Positions 10,204 through 21,868 of a DNA stretch of 64,000 nucleotides are shown in pieces (within the stretch, counting starts at the first letter, position 1; every line of letters starts with the position of its first letter). The DNA lies in the NCBI RefSeq assembly GCF_901709675.1, contig NC_051104.1, positions 1,675,001 to 1,739,000 of the forward strand, written 5' to 3'. This DNA comes from Syngnathus acus (taxonomy: Eukaryota > Chordata > Actinopteri > Syngnathiformes > Syngnathidae). The notes beneath the pieces were generated by a model that worked only from the letters and a program-made list of their open reading frames with translations, was not told where the DNA came from and ran no database searches. The translations under genes and the position numbers were made by a program.

Positions 10204-12840
10204 CAAGATTCAAGATTCAGATTCAAGATTCAAGAGTTTTTATTCGCCATGTTTGAGCGTGCCAAACAAGGAATTTGACTTCGGTAAAACACACCCTCTG
10301 TTTAACATATAGGTGACTAACAACACTCAGGACATGTGAATAATGGCAAAAACAGTGTAGACAAATTCAAAAAGGTGTGAAGAGCAGGATGTTATTGCAC
10401 AGTAATGCCTCTGAGACTCTATGAGTGGTGTGAGTTCATCAGAGCAACAGCCTGGGGGAAGAAGCTGTCTCGGTGTCTGCTGGTTTTGGCGTACCGAGCT
10501 CTATAACGCCGTCCGGAGGGGAGTAGTTCAAACAGACTGCAACCTGGGTGAGAAGGGTCTGTAGAAATGTTCCTTGCACGTTTCCTGGTCCTGGACAGGT
10601 ACAAGTCTTGGATAGATGGGAGGTTGATTCCAATGATCTTTTCTGCAGTCCTGATTGTCCGTTGCAGTCTGTGCTTGTCTTGTTTGGAGGCTGATCTAAA
10701 CCAGACAGTGATGGAGGTGCAGAGGACAGACTGGATAATGGCAGTGTAGAAGGTCTTCAGAAGCTCTCGCGGCAGGTTGAACTTCTTGAGCTGTCTCAGG
10801 AAGTACAGCCTCTGCTGGGCCTTCTTCCGGACAGAGTCCATGTGGCCGGTCCATTTCAGGTCCCGAGAGATTGTGGTTCCCAGGAACTTGAAGGTGTCTG
10901 TGGAGAGAATTATTACTGCTAAGTAAGTATTACTGCGGATAGTGAGGGGTAAAAGTGGTGAAGGGTCTCGCCTGAAATCCACTGTCATCTCCACGGTCTT
11001 GAGCGGGTTCAGCTCCAGATGGTTTTGGTTGCACCAGTGGACCAGCCGCTCCACCTCCTGTCTGTACGCAGTCTCATCACCGTCCTGGATCAGTCCGATG
11101 AGAGTGGTGTCGTCTGCATACTTCAGGAGCTTCACAGGAGAGTCATCTGAGGAGAAATCATTGGTGTAGAGAGAGAAGAGCAGTGGGGAGAGGACGCACC
11201 CCTGAGGGGCTCCAGTATTGGTGGTCCGGGTGTCAGATGTGATGCCCCCAAGCCTCACACGCTGTCTCCTGTTGGTCAGGAAGCTGGTGATCCACTGACA
11301 GGTGGGGGCAGGCACCGCAAGCTGGATGAGCTTCTGTTGGAGGATGTCAGGAGCGATGGTGTTGAACGCCGAGCTGAAGTCCACGAACAGGATCCTGGCG
11401 TACGTTCCTGGGGTGTCCAGGTGGTGCAGGATGTAGTGCAGTCCCATGTTGACCGCATCATCCACTGACCTGTTTGCCCAGTAGGCAAACTGGAGGGGGT
11501 CAAGCAGGGGGCCCGTGACCTCCTTCAGGTGGTTCAGCACTAACCTCTCGAAAGATTTCATGACCACAGATGTCAGTGCGACGGGTCTATAGTCATTCAA
11601 ACCTGTGATGGCGGGCTTCTTGGCCACTGGAACGATGGTGGAGCTCTTGAAGCACGAGGGCACCTCACACAGCTCCAGAGAACGGTTAAAGATCCGTGCA
11701 AAGGTGGGCGCCAGCTGCTCAGCGCAGACTTTCAAGCAGGAAGGTGACACGCCGTCTGGGCCCGGTGCCTTCCTGGTCTTTTGTCTCCGGAACATCCGGC
11801 GCACTTCCTCCTCGCGGACCTGGAGTGCGGGCGCGGCCTCTGCAAGAGAGAACTCTCTCACTTGTGACAACGATGATAGAGGTGTGGACAGAGCAGTTGT
11901 GGGGAGAGGTGAGTATGTAGATTGTGCTGCAGGAGGACCGATCAAACCTGCAGTAGAACTTATTTAGCTGGTTAGCAAGCCTTGGGCTCTCCACAGGACG
12001 GGGGGTTCGTTTCTTGTAGCCCGTGATGCTCTGCAGACCTTTCCACACTGTTGAGGGATCAGGATTGGCAGAGAGGTGTCTCTTCAGGTTCTCCCCGTAA
12101 CACCTCCTGGCTTTCCTGACCTCTCGGTTCAGTGTGTTTCTGGTCTGCCTGAACAGGTCGCGGTCGCCGCTCCTGTAGGCCTCCTCCTTGACTTTGCGCA
12201 GCCTCCTGAGGTTCGGTGTAAACCAAGGTTTGTCGTTGTTGTACGTGCAGAAGGTCTTAGTCTGCACACACAGATCCTCACAAAAACTGATGTATGATGT
12301 GACAGTGTCAGTGAGTTCATGCAAGTCTGAAGTTGCAGCTTCGAAAGCTCCCCAATCGGTGCAGTCAAAGCAGGCTTGGAGGTCCTGCCTTGACTCCACT
12401 GTCCACTTCCTCACAGTCCTCACCACAGGCTTAGAAGTTTTTAGTTTCTGCCTGTAGGCCGAGATCAGATGAACTAGACAGTGGTCCGAGAGTCCTAAAG
12501 CTGCACGAGTCGCAGAGTGGTATGCATCCTTGATCACGGTGTAGCAGTGGTCCAGAGTCTGTGCCCCTCTGGTGGGACACGTTACGTGCTGTCTGTATCT
12601 GGGGAGTTCGTGTGCGAGGTTCGCCCTGTTAAGATCACCCAGAACAATGATTAGTGAGTTTGGTAGAAGTTTCTCCATGTCTGTTACCTGGTCAGCCAGC
12701 ATCTGCGTGGCTTCACTCGCACGTGCGTGAGGTGGGATGTAAACAGCCGCCATGACGATCGAGGAGAACTCCCGTGGCGAATAGAACGGCCGGCAGTTTA
12801 TGAAAAGTGTTTCTAGGAGAGGGCTGCAAATTATCATACA
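10204..12840 (-). mobile_element. L2/CR1-superfamily (Rex1-like) LINE, 5'-truncated
   Basis: On the minus strand the element runs from an endonuclease C-terminus to a 3' end made of short tandem units (plus strand ATTCAAG repeated at 10201-10235), the hallmark 3' tail of CR1/L2-type LINEs in place of poly(A). It is 5'-truncated near 12840. A frameshift separates the upstream frame (12837-11719) from the reverse-transcriptase frame (11945-10419). Confidence 0.88.
10419..12837 (-). pseudogene. LINE ORF2: endonuclease C-terminus plus reverse transcriptase, frameshifted
   Basis: The first frame (12837 downward) carries the end of an APE-type endonuclease, with the LGDLNRAN and LSDHCLV blocks holding the conserved D-N and S-D-H residues. 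The next frame holds a reverse transcriptase: KAPGPDGVSPSCLK, LNDYRPVALTSV, the FVDFSSAFNTI block, GAPQGCVLSPLLFSLYTND, and the catalytic YADDTTLIG. It ends ...FFPQAVALMNSHHS, the usual C-terminus of L2/CR1-type ORF2. The break lies near 11900, where the two frames overlap. The N-terminal endonuclease is missing, so the copy is dead for autonomous movement. Confidence 0.88.
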
Positions 12841-14088
12841 TTATTATCATACATATGTGATGATATTATTATAAACCATAAAGATTGGGTCAAGCAATCA
12901 TTTACAAATTATGAAAATATAGTTTTTGCATTTTTGTTTATGATCTTGGAGACAAATTAAAATAAACCCATTTTGGATGCAATAAGTATTGATCTTGTTT
13001 TCCATTTAATCGCCTTTTTTGCCCTCTTGATTTGACCTGAATGCAATTCCATTTTTGTCCACTAGAGAGAAGCACACGTATGGTACATTGAAACAAGAGC
13101 AAAACGGCGTCTAAGTTTCTCGCGCAGTTTATAGAAAATGATTGAATGTCATCGCAAAGTAGAAAGTTTTTTCCTAATTACATTTTTGTATATAAATTGA
13201 TGTTTCAGCTATTTCTTCATGAAAACAAACACCTCTTAGTGTCTTCAGAGATCCGTTTCCTTTTACACATGGTCCGTCTTTTGACACTCAAGTTGGCTTA
13301 ACTGTTAATGCTTATTATGTTATTGCAATACACCAGAGGGACCTGTGAGCCAAAGTGCCATGATGAGGCAGCCGTTTTATTGTTAAATTAGATTTTATTT
13401 TATTTTTTTATGCCTGCACTATTGTTGACCAACCTTTTCTGAATATGGCCCACAATGTATACACACTGTGGTTTGTGCCTTTTTGGCAGTTTTCAAATGA
13501 GCTAAATGCATTGAGGGGGAAAAAAACCACTCATCAGGGATCAATCCAGCTCAACTATCACTCTCATGGTGGCCTTAGCCCCCCAAATGAGTGTATGTAT
13601 GCTCATGTGCTGTCTTAACCCCTGAAGTGGGTCCTTCTAGCTGGCTCATCCCGCTAATGAGGGCCTTGCTGTAGGACTGTAAACAGAGGACCACTCCCGA
13701 TAATCAGTCCGAGGCCCGCCGGATGAAAGGAAAGAAAGCGCAGAGGGACTATCAAAGGCCATCCTGCTAACAGGTGAGGTGAACTTACGATTCAAGCCAT
13801 ATTGTTAAGTACACCTAATAGGAGCCAAATCAAAAATAACAATGCTCAGTGTTGACTGACACAATCCGAGGGGTGTTACGTGACAAAAAGCTTCATTTAG
13901 GTGCTTGGAAAGCTTAGAAGGCAGATTTTCTTTCTTTTTATTGATATTTTGACTTGCATCTCATTGAAAATATATTGAAGTGCTGAGGTTTCCTATGGGG
14001 AGGGGAACTGCGCCTAAAGATGAATTGTGATTAAATGAAATAAATAAATAAAGATACTTACAAAGTATTTAATCTTGGGATTTTAGAA
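12841..14088. other. Intergenic DNA, nothing recognised
   Basis: AT-rich single-copy-looking sequence with no coding or RNA signature that I can support. Confidence 0.4.
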
Positions 14089-14881
14089 TACCGTGTTTTG
14101 CCATGCATAATGCGCCCCCGTGCATAATACGCACCCTAAAAATGGCATGTCGATGCTGGAAAAAAGCCTGTACCCATGTATAATACGCACCCAAATGTTG
14201 ACTCTTACTTAAGTCCGTAAACGTAAAATTATTTCAGAAAAAAGATCATTTTTGGGAACAACCGGATGCTATTCTGCCGGTCAGTATCACTGCGCATGCG
14301 CTAGCAAACTCGATAGCGAAGAAATGTTTCGGATTTGTGTAGGGTACATTGTGACAGCAAACGAGCAGGTGATCGAGCAAGCGTCTGATACGAGAGCATT
14401 GTGTTCGTATGGAGCGTGTTTGAAGTGAACAGCAGAGAAGAAAGGAACAAGGCAAAGTGTTGTGAAATAAAATATTACCTGTAATACGCATTTAGGTAGA
14501 GAACTGAACTCTCGCTCTTTATATAGCTGACGTGTCTTGCGCATCCGTTCTGCGCATCTCTAATGGCGGCCTCCGTATGATATCCGGTTTGCGATGGAGA
14601 TTAAAAAACAAACAATATTTGACAATAACACACCATCAAGGATTGCACCATCGCATCAAACGATGTGTCGTCAATTATGAACTTTACTGACTAAGTGTGT
14701 TGGGCAGGATGGCTGAATGCGATGCGCGATTGACAACAAACAAGAAGAAAGGTGTGATTTCAAGTTTTATTTCGAGGGAGATTTTCTTCAAAACTTGTTG
14801 TACCCATGCATAATGCGCACCCCAGATTTTAGGACAATAAATTAGTTACATTTTGCGCATTATGCATGGAAAAACACGGTA
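14089..14881. mobile_element. Non-autonomous DNA transposon with ~27-bp terminal inverted repeats
   Basis: The left end reads TACCGTGTTTTGCCATGCAT and continues AATGCGC. The right end is its complement (GCGCATTATGCATGG ... ACACGGTA). TA at both outer edges fits a TA target duplication, as in the Tc1/mariner/pogo superfamily. Sub-terminal short repeats of the same motif (CATGTATAATACGCACCC) occur inside. The 793-bp interior has no transposase that I recognise. Confidence 0.8.
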
Positions 14882-14908
14882 TCTTATTTTGTAACATTTA
14901 TGGTATAC

Positions 14909-14972
14909 TCAACCACACGCACGCACACACACACACACGCACACGCACACGCACACGCATATACACACGCAG
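14909..14972. repeat. CA/CG-rich microsatellite
   Basis: ACACGC-type dinucleotide tract directly downstream of the transposon end. Confidence 0.85.
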
Positions 14973-15562
14973 ACACAAAACTGGAGTAATTGAAATGTAA
15001 TTACTGCAAGACTCTGTGTGAGCAGTAATCCTGTGAATCCATTGTTGGCCATACGTGCCTGCTCCTTCATTTATGACCACTACCCCAACCAATTCGTGCC
15101 ATGTTGCTCTTTAGGGCGGGGGTCATCAGTGGGTTGAATTGAATTCCATTCAAATGGCTTTCTGTCAATCATTACAATTCTGTGTGACATTCACGACAGG
15201 CAATGATGCGTTCAAGTTGTTTGATAAGTCAGGGCGGTTGAACTTCTACCAAACGACTAAAATGTACCAGTTTCTGTGCTGTTGAAACATTTCACGTAAA
15301 AATTTATGTAGGATTTTGTCACACCTTGACATACCCTTGTTGCTATGTCGCAGTGTGTGTGTGTGTGTGTGCGGGAATGAGAGAGCGAGAGTTTGCAGCG
15401 CGGCACACACATTAATGATCGCAAGGCCTAAACAAACCCTCTGTGGTTGTTGGGCATCGACCCGCTGATGCACCCATCACAACCAGCTAACGTATCCGCG
15501 GAGGCCTCGCGCCGTAATTGACTTCCTCTTCGGGACACACACACACGTGCACGTGCACGAGC

Positions 15563-15594
<32 letters not shown>

Positions 15595-18500
15595 GCGTGT
15601 GGGATTAGCAACTGTCATTAGCCAGACCCCTGTTGCTTTTTTGTGTATGATTTGTTATGCTCGGAGACGGAGTGCTTATTATGAGCTGAGAACAAAATAA
15701 AATGTTCTGCTATATATTTGCTTGTTAGCAAACAAAGTGTGAGCTCATCCTTTTTGGCTTCACCCCTTGAAATACATCCCTTGGTGTTTATTGGCCCGTG
15801 TGGGCCGTGAAGGGAAAAGGTGTGCGAGGTCGTTTGTGTTTCAGCCTGAACGGATTGGCCCGTCACGAGCTCACCCATCGGATCGCCCGGTTGATCGTAT
15901 TTCCTGATTAACTCAAGTGAAATAAAGCTCTTTAAAAAAAAAAATGGACGTTCCCTATCCCTTCTTCCCTTTTTCTCGCTCCCTCTCTCGACTCTTTTTA
16001 CGTTTTTTTGTTTTGGTTTTAATTACCTTCGTCATGCCCGACGGCGGCTGATGACTTGATTAAGACTGTCGCGCGCCGTTACAGTCTCTACCCCGCTGAT
16101 GGATGACTCCCAAGCTTATTAACTTACTTGCCACCCTGCCCCAACGATCAATAACGTGCCGGACCTCGAAACGCAAAGAGGGTGAGTGGGGGGGCTACCG
16201 TGATGGAGAGACACATGATTAGCCCATGTGGCCAATATGGAGAGGAGTACAGGTGTATTGATTGGGATGGATTAGGCTCAGTTGCAGAGGCTTAAAAGCT
16301 TCCCTTTTTCTTACGCTGGTCTTTGTAATCGTACCTGACACCGTGACATTTTTAATGGTAACGAGCAATAAAAAATGGTGGAATTTTAATGCCAATACTG
16401 ATTCTTTAATGGTGTGGCTCTTCCGTACTTTGGAATGACTGAGAAAAATGAACACATTCAATCAAATAATGACCAAGCCATAGCAGACGTGCTTAAACTT
16501 GTTATGCACGGAAAAACATTTTAAGGTTGTTTAGCGTACCTTTCATGAAATTTCTAAGGATCTATTATTTGATATAATCCAAATAATATGATTACTTTTG
16601 TGTCGTTTTCTGTATTATTTGATGTAACATAAAACCACATTGAAAAACGTTTTTTTTGTGATTTTATTGCATTCACTATTTATTACATTCGTCTAATTTT
16701 AATAAAACATTGAAAATTCTTAAAAGTAAATATCTCCGCCTCAGTCCGAGATGGCTAAAGTTCCAATGCAATCGAAACAAATCGTAGCATTCCAATCTCG
16801 AGGGGAAAAAAAAAAAACACAACAGTACTTGACACCCGCCCGTCTCCTTTTACTTGGAAGACCACCAGGAGACACGGCAGATGAAGAAAGGTCACAAAAA
16901 AACAAAAACCCTCATTCCCCATGGGAACCGCCCGCTTCACTGGGGCCTTTCACAAATCAGAGCTCATCATCGAAGATCATTTTGCCACCAATGGAAGCGC
17001 TTCAGCGTGCCGAGAAGTCTCGACATGTCTGAAGTTGACATTACGTTAGGACTGAATGAAACGGGCCAACGGAACACACATAATAGGCTTTTTTTTCTCC
17101 ACATGTTGCGATATCGATCACGACTTGATGGAATGTTGGGGGCAGAGTTATCACATCGACACTACACTTATTCAAAGAAGGGTGGGTCTCCAAATTAAAA
17201 TTTCAATTTATTTTTTTCTTCAAATTCTAGGATTTGGCTGAGACTTTTTTTTTATGGCTCGACTCATGATATACATGTCTACCCAATTTCATGTGGCTAA
17301 GTGAAACTGAATTGCATTTGACAGACACCTCAAAATAACAAAAATGGCCGCTTCGAATCAAAATGGCACACTTTTTTGTGGCTCTACTCATGATAGATAA
17401 AAACGATTTTATTTTTGACGAAAGAGGGAATATAATAACACTTGAGCACATAATTAACATAATATGTTTCCATTGACCTTTTCTTTGGCCTCCATCTGTG
17501 TTGACTAAAGTGGAAGCTCCTGCAGGGATAATGCGCGCCATTAATGTGACTGGGCTCCATTTTGCCAGTCATTGATCTCGACATGCCAACCCCGACCGAC
17601 TGAAAGACGACGACAAGCAGAGACAGACTCAGAAGGTCATCAATGGAACATTAAACATTAAAAAAAATGTAAAACATGGGTGAAGGTACAAAAAACAGTA
17701 TGTCCAAAAAAATTAATTTAGTGTTTTTTTGATGGTGTTGGGGTTTTCAATGGTTTCAAAGATTTTTGCTATTTCAACAACACTAAACTACAGCAGAGAA
17801 ACTACACCATTTCCATCCATGAAGTCATTTAGCAATGTTTTTCCAAGTAACTTTCCCACTAAGCTTTCAGCTGGGACATTTGAAGAATTGACATCATAAA
17901 AGCCATTCAAAAGAGCGACGTTTCCAAGCCGTGAATGCACACTTAGTGGCTCCATTGAATCCCCGCAAGAGAAACTTGTCTCAAGTGCAGAAAATTATTG
18001 CTAACCTCTGCATTTTCCCCCTTTTTTTCCACCCGGCTGCGATGCACATTATGAGAAATATGGAGTTGCTTTTACCGTATGCACTCTAGCCAGAGCCGTC
18101 ATCTGTGACTTCTATTAGCTTGCCGCTCAATAGCGCTCTTGTCCTTGGATGTATTGTTTCTATTAACTTTTTTTTTCCTGGTCTGTTTTAATTAAATGCG
18201 CTGATGGAGTCTTTTTTTTTTGGGGTGGGGGGTGTAATTGTCACAACAGCACTAATGAATTAACGCTATGTCCGGAAGACAAATCAACACCAACTGTCTG
18301 TATGAATCAGATTCTTTTAAAAAAGCATAAACAGATCAATGGAGCTTTCACGGCTCGCATATTGCTGACATCACCCAATCCCGGCATGCGTGTGTGGCCA
18401 CCTTGCAACCAGAGCTGTAACACAAGCTCATTTAGCATATGGCATCTTTACCGTCGGCAGGGTAAACACAATGGGGATGGTCAAACACACCACGCCGTGC

Positions 18501-19710
18501 ACGTTCGCACACACGTGCCACACACTAAGCCGTTAGAAAGCTTCTTTAGGAACCTTCAAAATGGGTCAACTTTGTACGGAATGTGCATTTGTAGGCCGAA
18601 TGCCGCTCGGGCCTGTGTCGAAATGTGCTGAGTATTCTATGGAGTCTGGTTTGGAGTTAACAATCAAATTCGCTGGACCGTGGACGAGGCAAACAAAAGT
18701 CCGTAAAAGATTTGTCACATTTTACAAACAACATTGCGCTACTCGTCCCACAAATAGAACATCATTTGCAAGGCGCATGAAGGCTTTCTTTCCACTGCTC
18801 CTTTATTGCAACAACAAATGTCCAAACTTCACTGAGCAAACCTTTACTTCCACCCTGGCTCTCGAGGTTGTCGCTATCAGCTGTCAAAGCTTCAACCTTA
18901 ATGGAGGCTGCCAATCCCAACAAATCAATACGTACCCAACAAGGGGCTCAGATTTCCGACCACAGGCCTAATAGAGCAGGCATGACGTCAGGATGTTCCC
19001 TACGATCATAGTCCAACACAGGAGGGAAAAAAATAAATAAAATAAGAAACCAGACCATTTTTGGTGGGAAGAGGTTAGACACCCAGAAGCAGGCAGCTAG
19101 CCAGCTAGCAATCGGGAGGCTAGGCTAGGCTAGGCTACGCGAGCGAGCGAGGCCGTAAAGTGGCCGTTAGGGTACATTAGAGGCTCTTGAAGGCATCATG
19201 AATTTTTCAGCAAGGGGCTTTGCACGGTCGCAACCTTAAACACACCACAGGCCCTTCAGGATACTCTCACCTTTAACCCCTGCTCTCCCTAGGGGCGCGT
19301 GGTCACGGTCAATGATCTGCCTGGCAACAGCTTTGTATCACATGAGGTCAAGTGGATGTTTTCACATCCTCAGACTGATTAAGGTGTTCAATAATGGCGC
19401 GCGGGGGGGTGTCACTCTGGCATTGATATAGTAACAATAGTCATAGTTGTGATTATAAATATAACAAGCAAAGAAAACCAAACTGTAGCTAACTAATTTC
19501 AATGTTGTGCAGTTTTTGGCAGCCTGTTTTAGTTTTTGTTGAAGTCTTTGTGTCAAAATGTCGTTTTAGTCATGTTCTTTTTTTGTCTGATCACGTTTTA
19601 GTCGCCTAAAACATTTTACTCTTTTTTTTTTTTTTAAGTCAGAATAGTCCAAGACTATTTTAGTCTAGTTTTAGTCGACTAAATCTTTAGACATTGTAGT
19701 CTAGTTTTAG
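14973..19710. other. Intergenic DNA, no gene recognised
   Basis: Nearly 5 kb with scattered short frames only. A GCTAG-rich short tandem stretch lies at 19095-19140. TTTTAGTC/GACTAAA motifs in both orientations around 19560-19710 suggest a degraded repeat. I see no splice-supported exon or RNA gene. Confidence 0.4.
15535..15597. repeat. CA microsatellite
   Basis: A run of CA units with interspersed GTGCACG. A shorter GT run lies nearby at 15351-15370. Confidence 0.85.
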
Positions 19711-19883
19711 TACCGTAATTTTCGGACTATAAGTCGCGGTTTTTTTCATAGTTTGGGTGGGGGGGCGACTTATACTCAGGAGCGACTTATATACATATAT
19801 ATGTTTTTTTTTCACTTTTTTGGGCATTTTATGGCTGGTGCGACTTTTACTCCGGTGCGACTTATACTCCGAAAATTACGGTA
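19711..19883. mobile_element. Short MITE (173 bp) with TA-flanked inverted termini
   Basis: The ends are TACCGTAATTTTCGGACTAT and its near complement (ACTCCGAAAATTACGGTA), extended inside by AAGTCGC/GCGACTT. The termini closely resemble the larger element at 20692-21868, so it is probably a deletion derivative of the same group. It sits within a TTTTAGTC-rich repeat. Confidence 0.85.
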
Positions 19884-20691
19884 AATACATTTTTTATACT
19901 CTTTTCTTGAATGCAATTCAATTTTAGCCATATCCAATTGGTCCCTTCAAGAATATATTCATTTCAGACACAGAAGACGCTCTGATTTTAATTATGTTCT
20001 CGAAGGGCTGCCGTCAAGTCAACAAAAGTCAACCACTGCATTAGTAATGATGTCATTATAGAAATTAAAGACACGTCAGTATTTGGATCCTTCACTGAGG
20101 CTGCGATGGGGGCGGATGTGTGCACATCCGTGAGTGCGTGTGTGTAAATGGACTTAGTTTAGGCGGGATTAACCGCACTAAGAGAGGCAGGGACATGCAG
20201 GACGTGTAGTGTCCATATGCTGCAAAGCCTTCCCTTTGGGGGCAACACGTGCCCCTCAATTGCACTGATACTACTAATTTGGAAAAAGAAATTGCCTTTA
20301 AAAAGGCAGATTCTGTACATAGTATGTAAAACATAGCCAGCTAGCCTAATGCTAACGCCTAATGGAAATCAGCATTGACTGGCTAGCAAACAACATCAAT
20401 AGTTGTAACGCAGTAACTTGGACCTGACTAATGCGGACTTTTTAAGGCCGATGGTGATTCTGATATTTGGGGAAAACAATCATTGATTACTCAGCCGATT
20501 ATTTCAGAAAAATGATGCTCTTTTGCATGAAGAAAATTCCATTCAAACATAGCACAAAAGTGCTGAACAAAAAAACAACATTAAGTGCAAGAACCCATTT
20601 TATGTCTATTCACAAAAGACAACTTACTTAAAGATTTCAATATTCTACTCCTACAATGTTTTCCTGTCTGTGATCTAAATCCCCAAAGGAT

Positions 20692-21868
20692 TACCGTAAA
20701 TTTCGGACTATAAACCGCGACTTTTTTCCAAAATTTTGAACCCTGTGGCTTATAGCCCAGTGCGGCTTATATAGGATTTTTTCCGTGATTTTTGTGATGA
20801 CTTGATCACTTTTATACACTCGTAAAAAGGCTGTGGACCGCTGTTGTGCGGCACTGCTTTGGTGGGCGGAGGGATATATGGACACGGTCACTGGGGAGAA
20901 AAGTGGTGTGTTGATCGCATGTCCATCCGCCAGGCAAATAGTGCCGTATAATTCACACAAAGAAGAGACAGAACGAGATCAAGACGGACATTACTGAAAG
21001 GAAGCTTTTATACACAAACCGTCATTATGGGGGACAAAAGAAATGGATATGATGCCGCTTTTAAGCTAAAGGCAGTCGATGTTGATGACATTGTGTTGCG
21101 TCACCCTTTTCTTTATTTCGTGGTCCCGTCTACTCTGGAGCTATACGTGTCGCTCGCTAGTTTAATGTAATTTAGCGCTTCGTGCATGAATAAAATTAGC
21201 ATGAACAGACCCTCATCATGGAAAATGCTAGAAGAAATGCATAAAACCGACGACGAAAGAGATACTGAGAAAGTGTGTGGCAAAGGATAACTAACGCTAT
21301 TCCAATCGGAAGACTACGATGGTTTCACTGCACAGGAGGAAGATGAAGACGATGAAGCTCTTTTTTTTGCTTTTACCTGTATGCTTTTTTAATCAGCCCT
21401 GTTAGTGCTGTGCTACCGTGTTGCTGCTGTGTTACCGCCGCGTCTCAGTGACTTTTACCGGTATGTTTTATTTAATCAAACCCTATTAGTGCTGTGTTAC
21501 TTCCGTGTTGCTGCGGTATTACTGCCGCGTCACAGGCAGTGTTTGGAATGAAATGTTAAGGTATGTTATTAAAACTTTAAAAAAGCTTTCTGTGTCCAGT
21601 CTTTCTTTGTTAATAACTCGCGTGCACACTTCCGTGTTGCTGCGGTACTACTGCTGCGTCACAGGCAATGTTTAGAAAGACATGTTAAAGTATGTTATTA
21701 AAACTTTAAAAAGGCTTTCTGTGTACTGTCTTTCTTTGTAAAAAAACTCGTGTGCACGTGCGGCTTATAGTCCGGTGCGGCTTATATAAGAAAAAAACTA
21801 AAATATCCCCGGATTTTAGCTGGTGCGGCTTATAGTCCGGTGCGGCTTATAGTCCGAAATTTACGGTA
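20692..21868 (+). mobile_element. Non-autonomous pogo/Tigger-like DNA transposon
   Basis: Terminal inverted repeats (TACCGTAAATTTCGGACTAT at left, complement at right) are flanked by TA. Inside, 21026-21090 reads as a start codon followed by GDKRNGYDAAFKLKAVD, the N-terminal DNA-binding block common in pogo/Tigger-type transposases. About 21295-21395 gives an acidic DYDGF...EEDEDDEA segment like their C-termini. The DDE catalytic core is deleted. The 3' part contains a tandem duplication (see separate entry). Confidence 0.8.
21505..21757. repeat. Tandem duplication of ~130 bp inside the pogo-like element
   Basis: Two imperfect copies share CTTCCGTGTTGCTGCGGTA, a GCGTCACAGGCA motif, a TGTTATTAAAACTTTAAAAA block and GCTTTCTGTGT. 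They start near 21505 and 21632. Confidence 0.8.
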
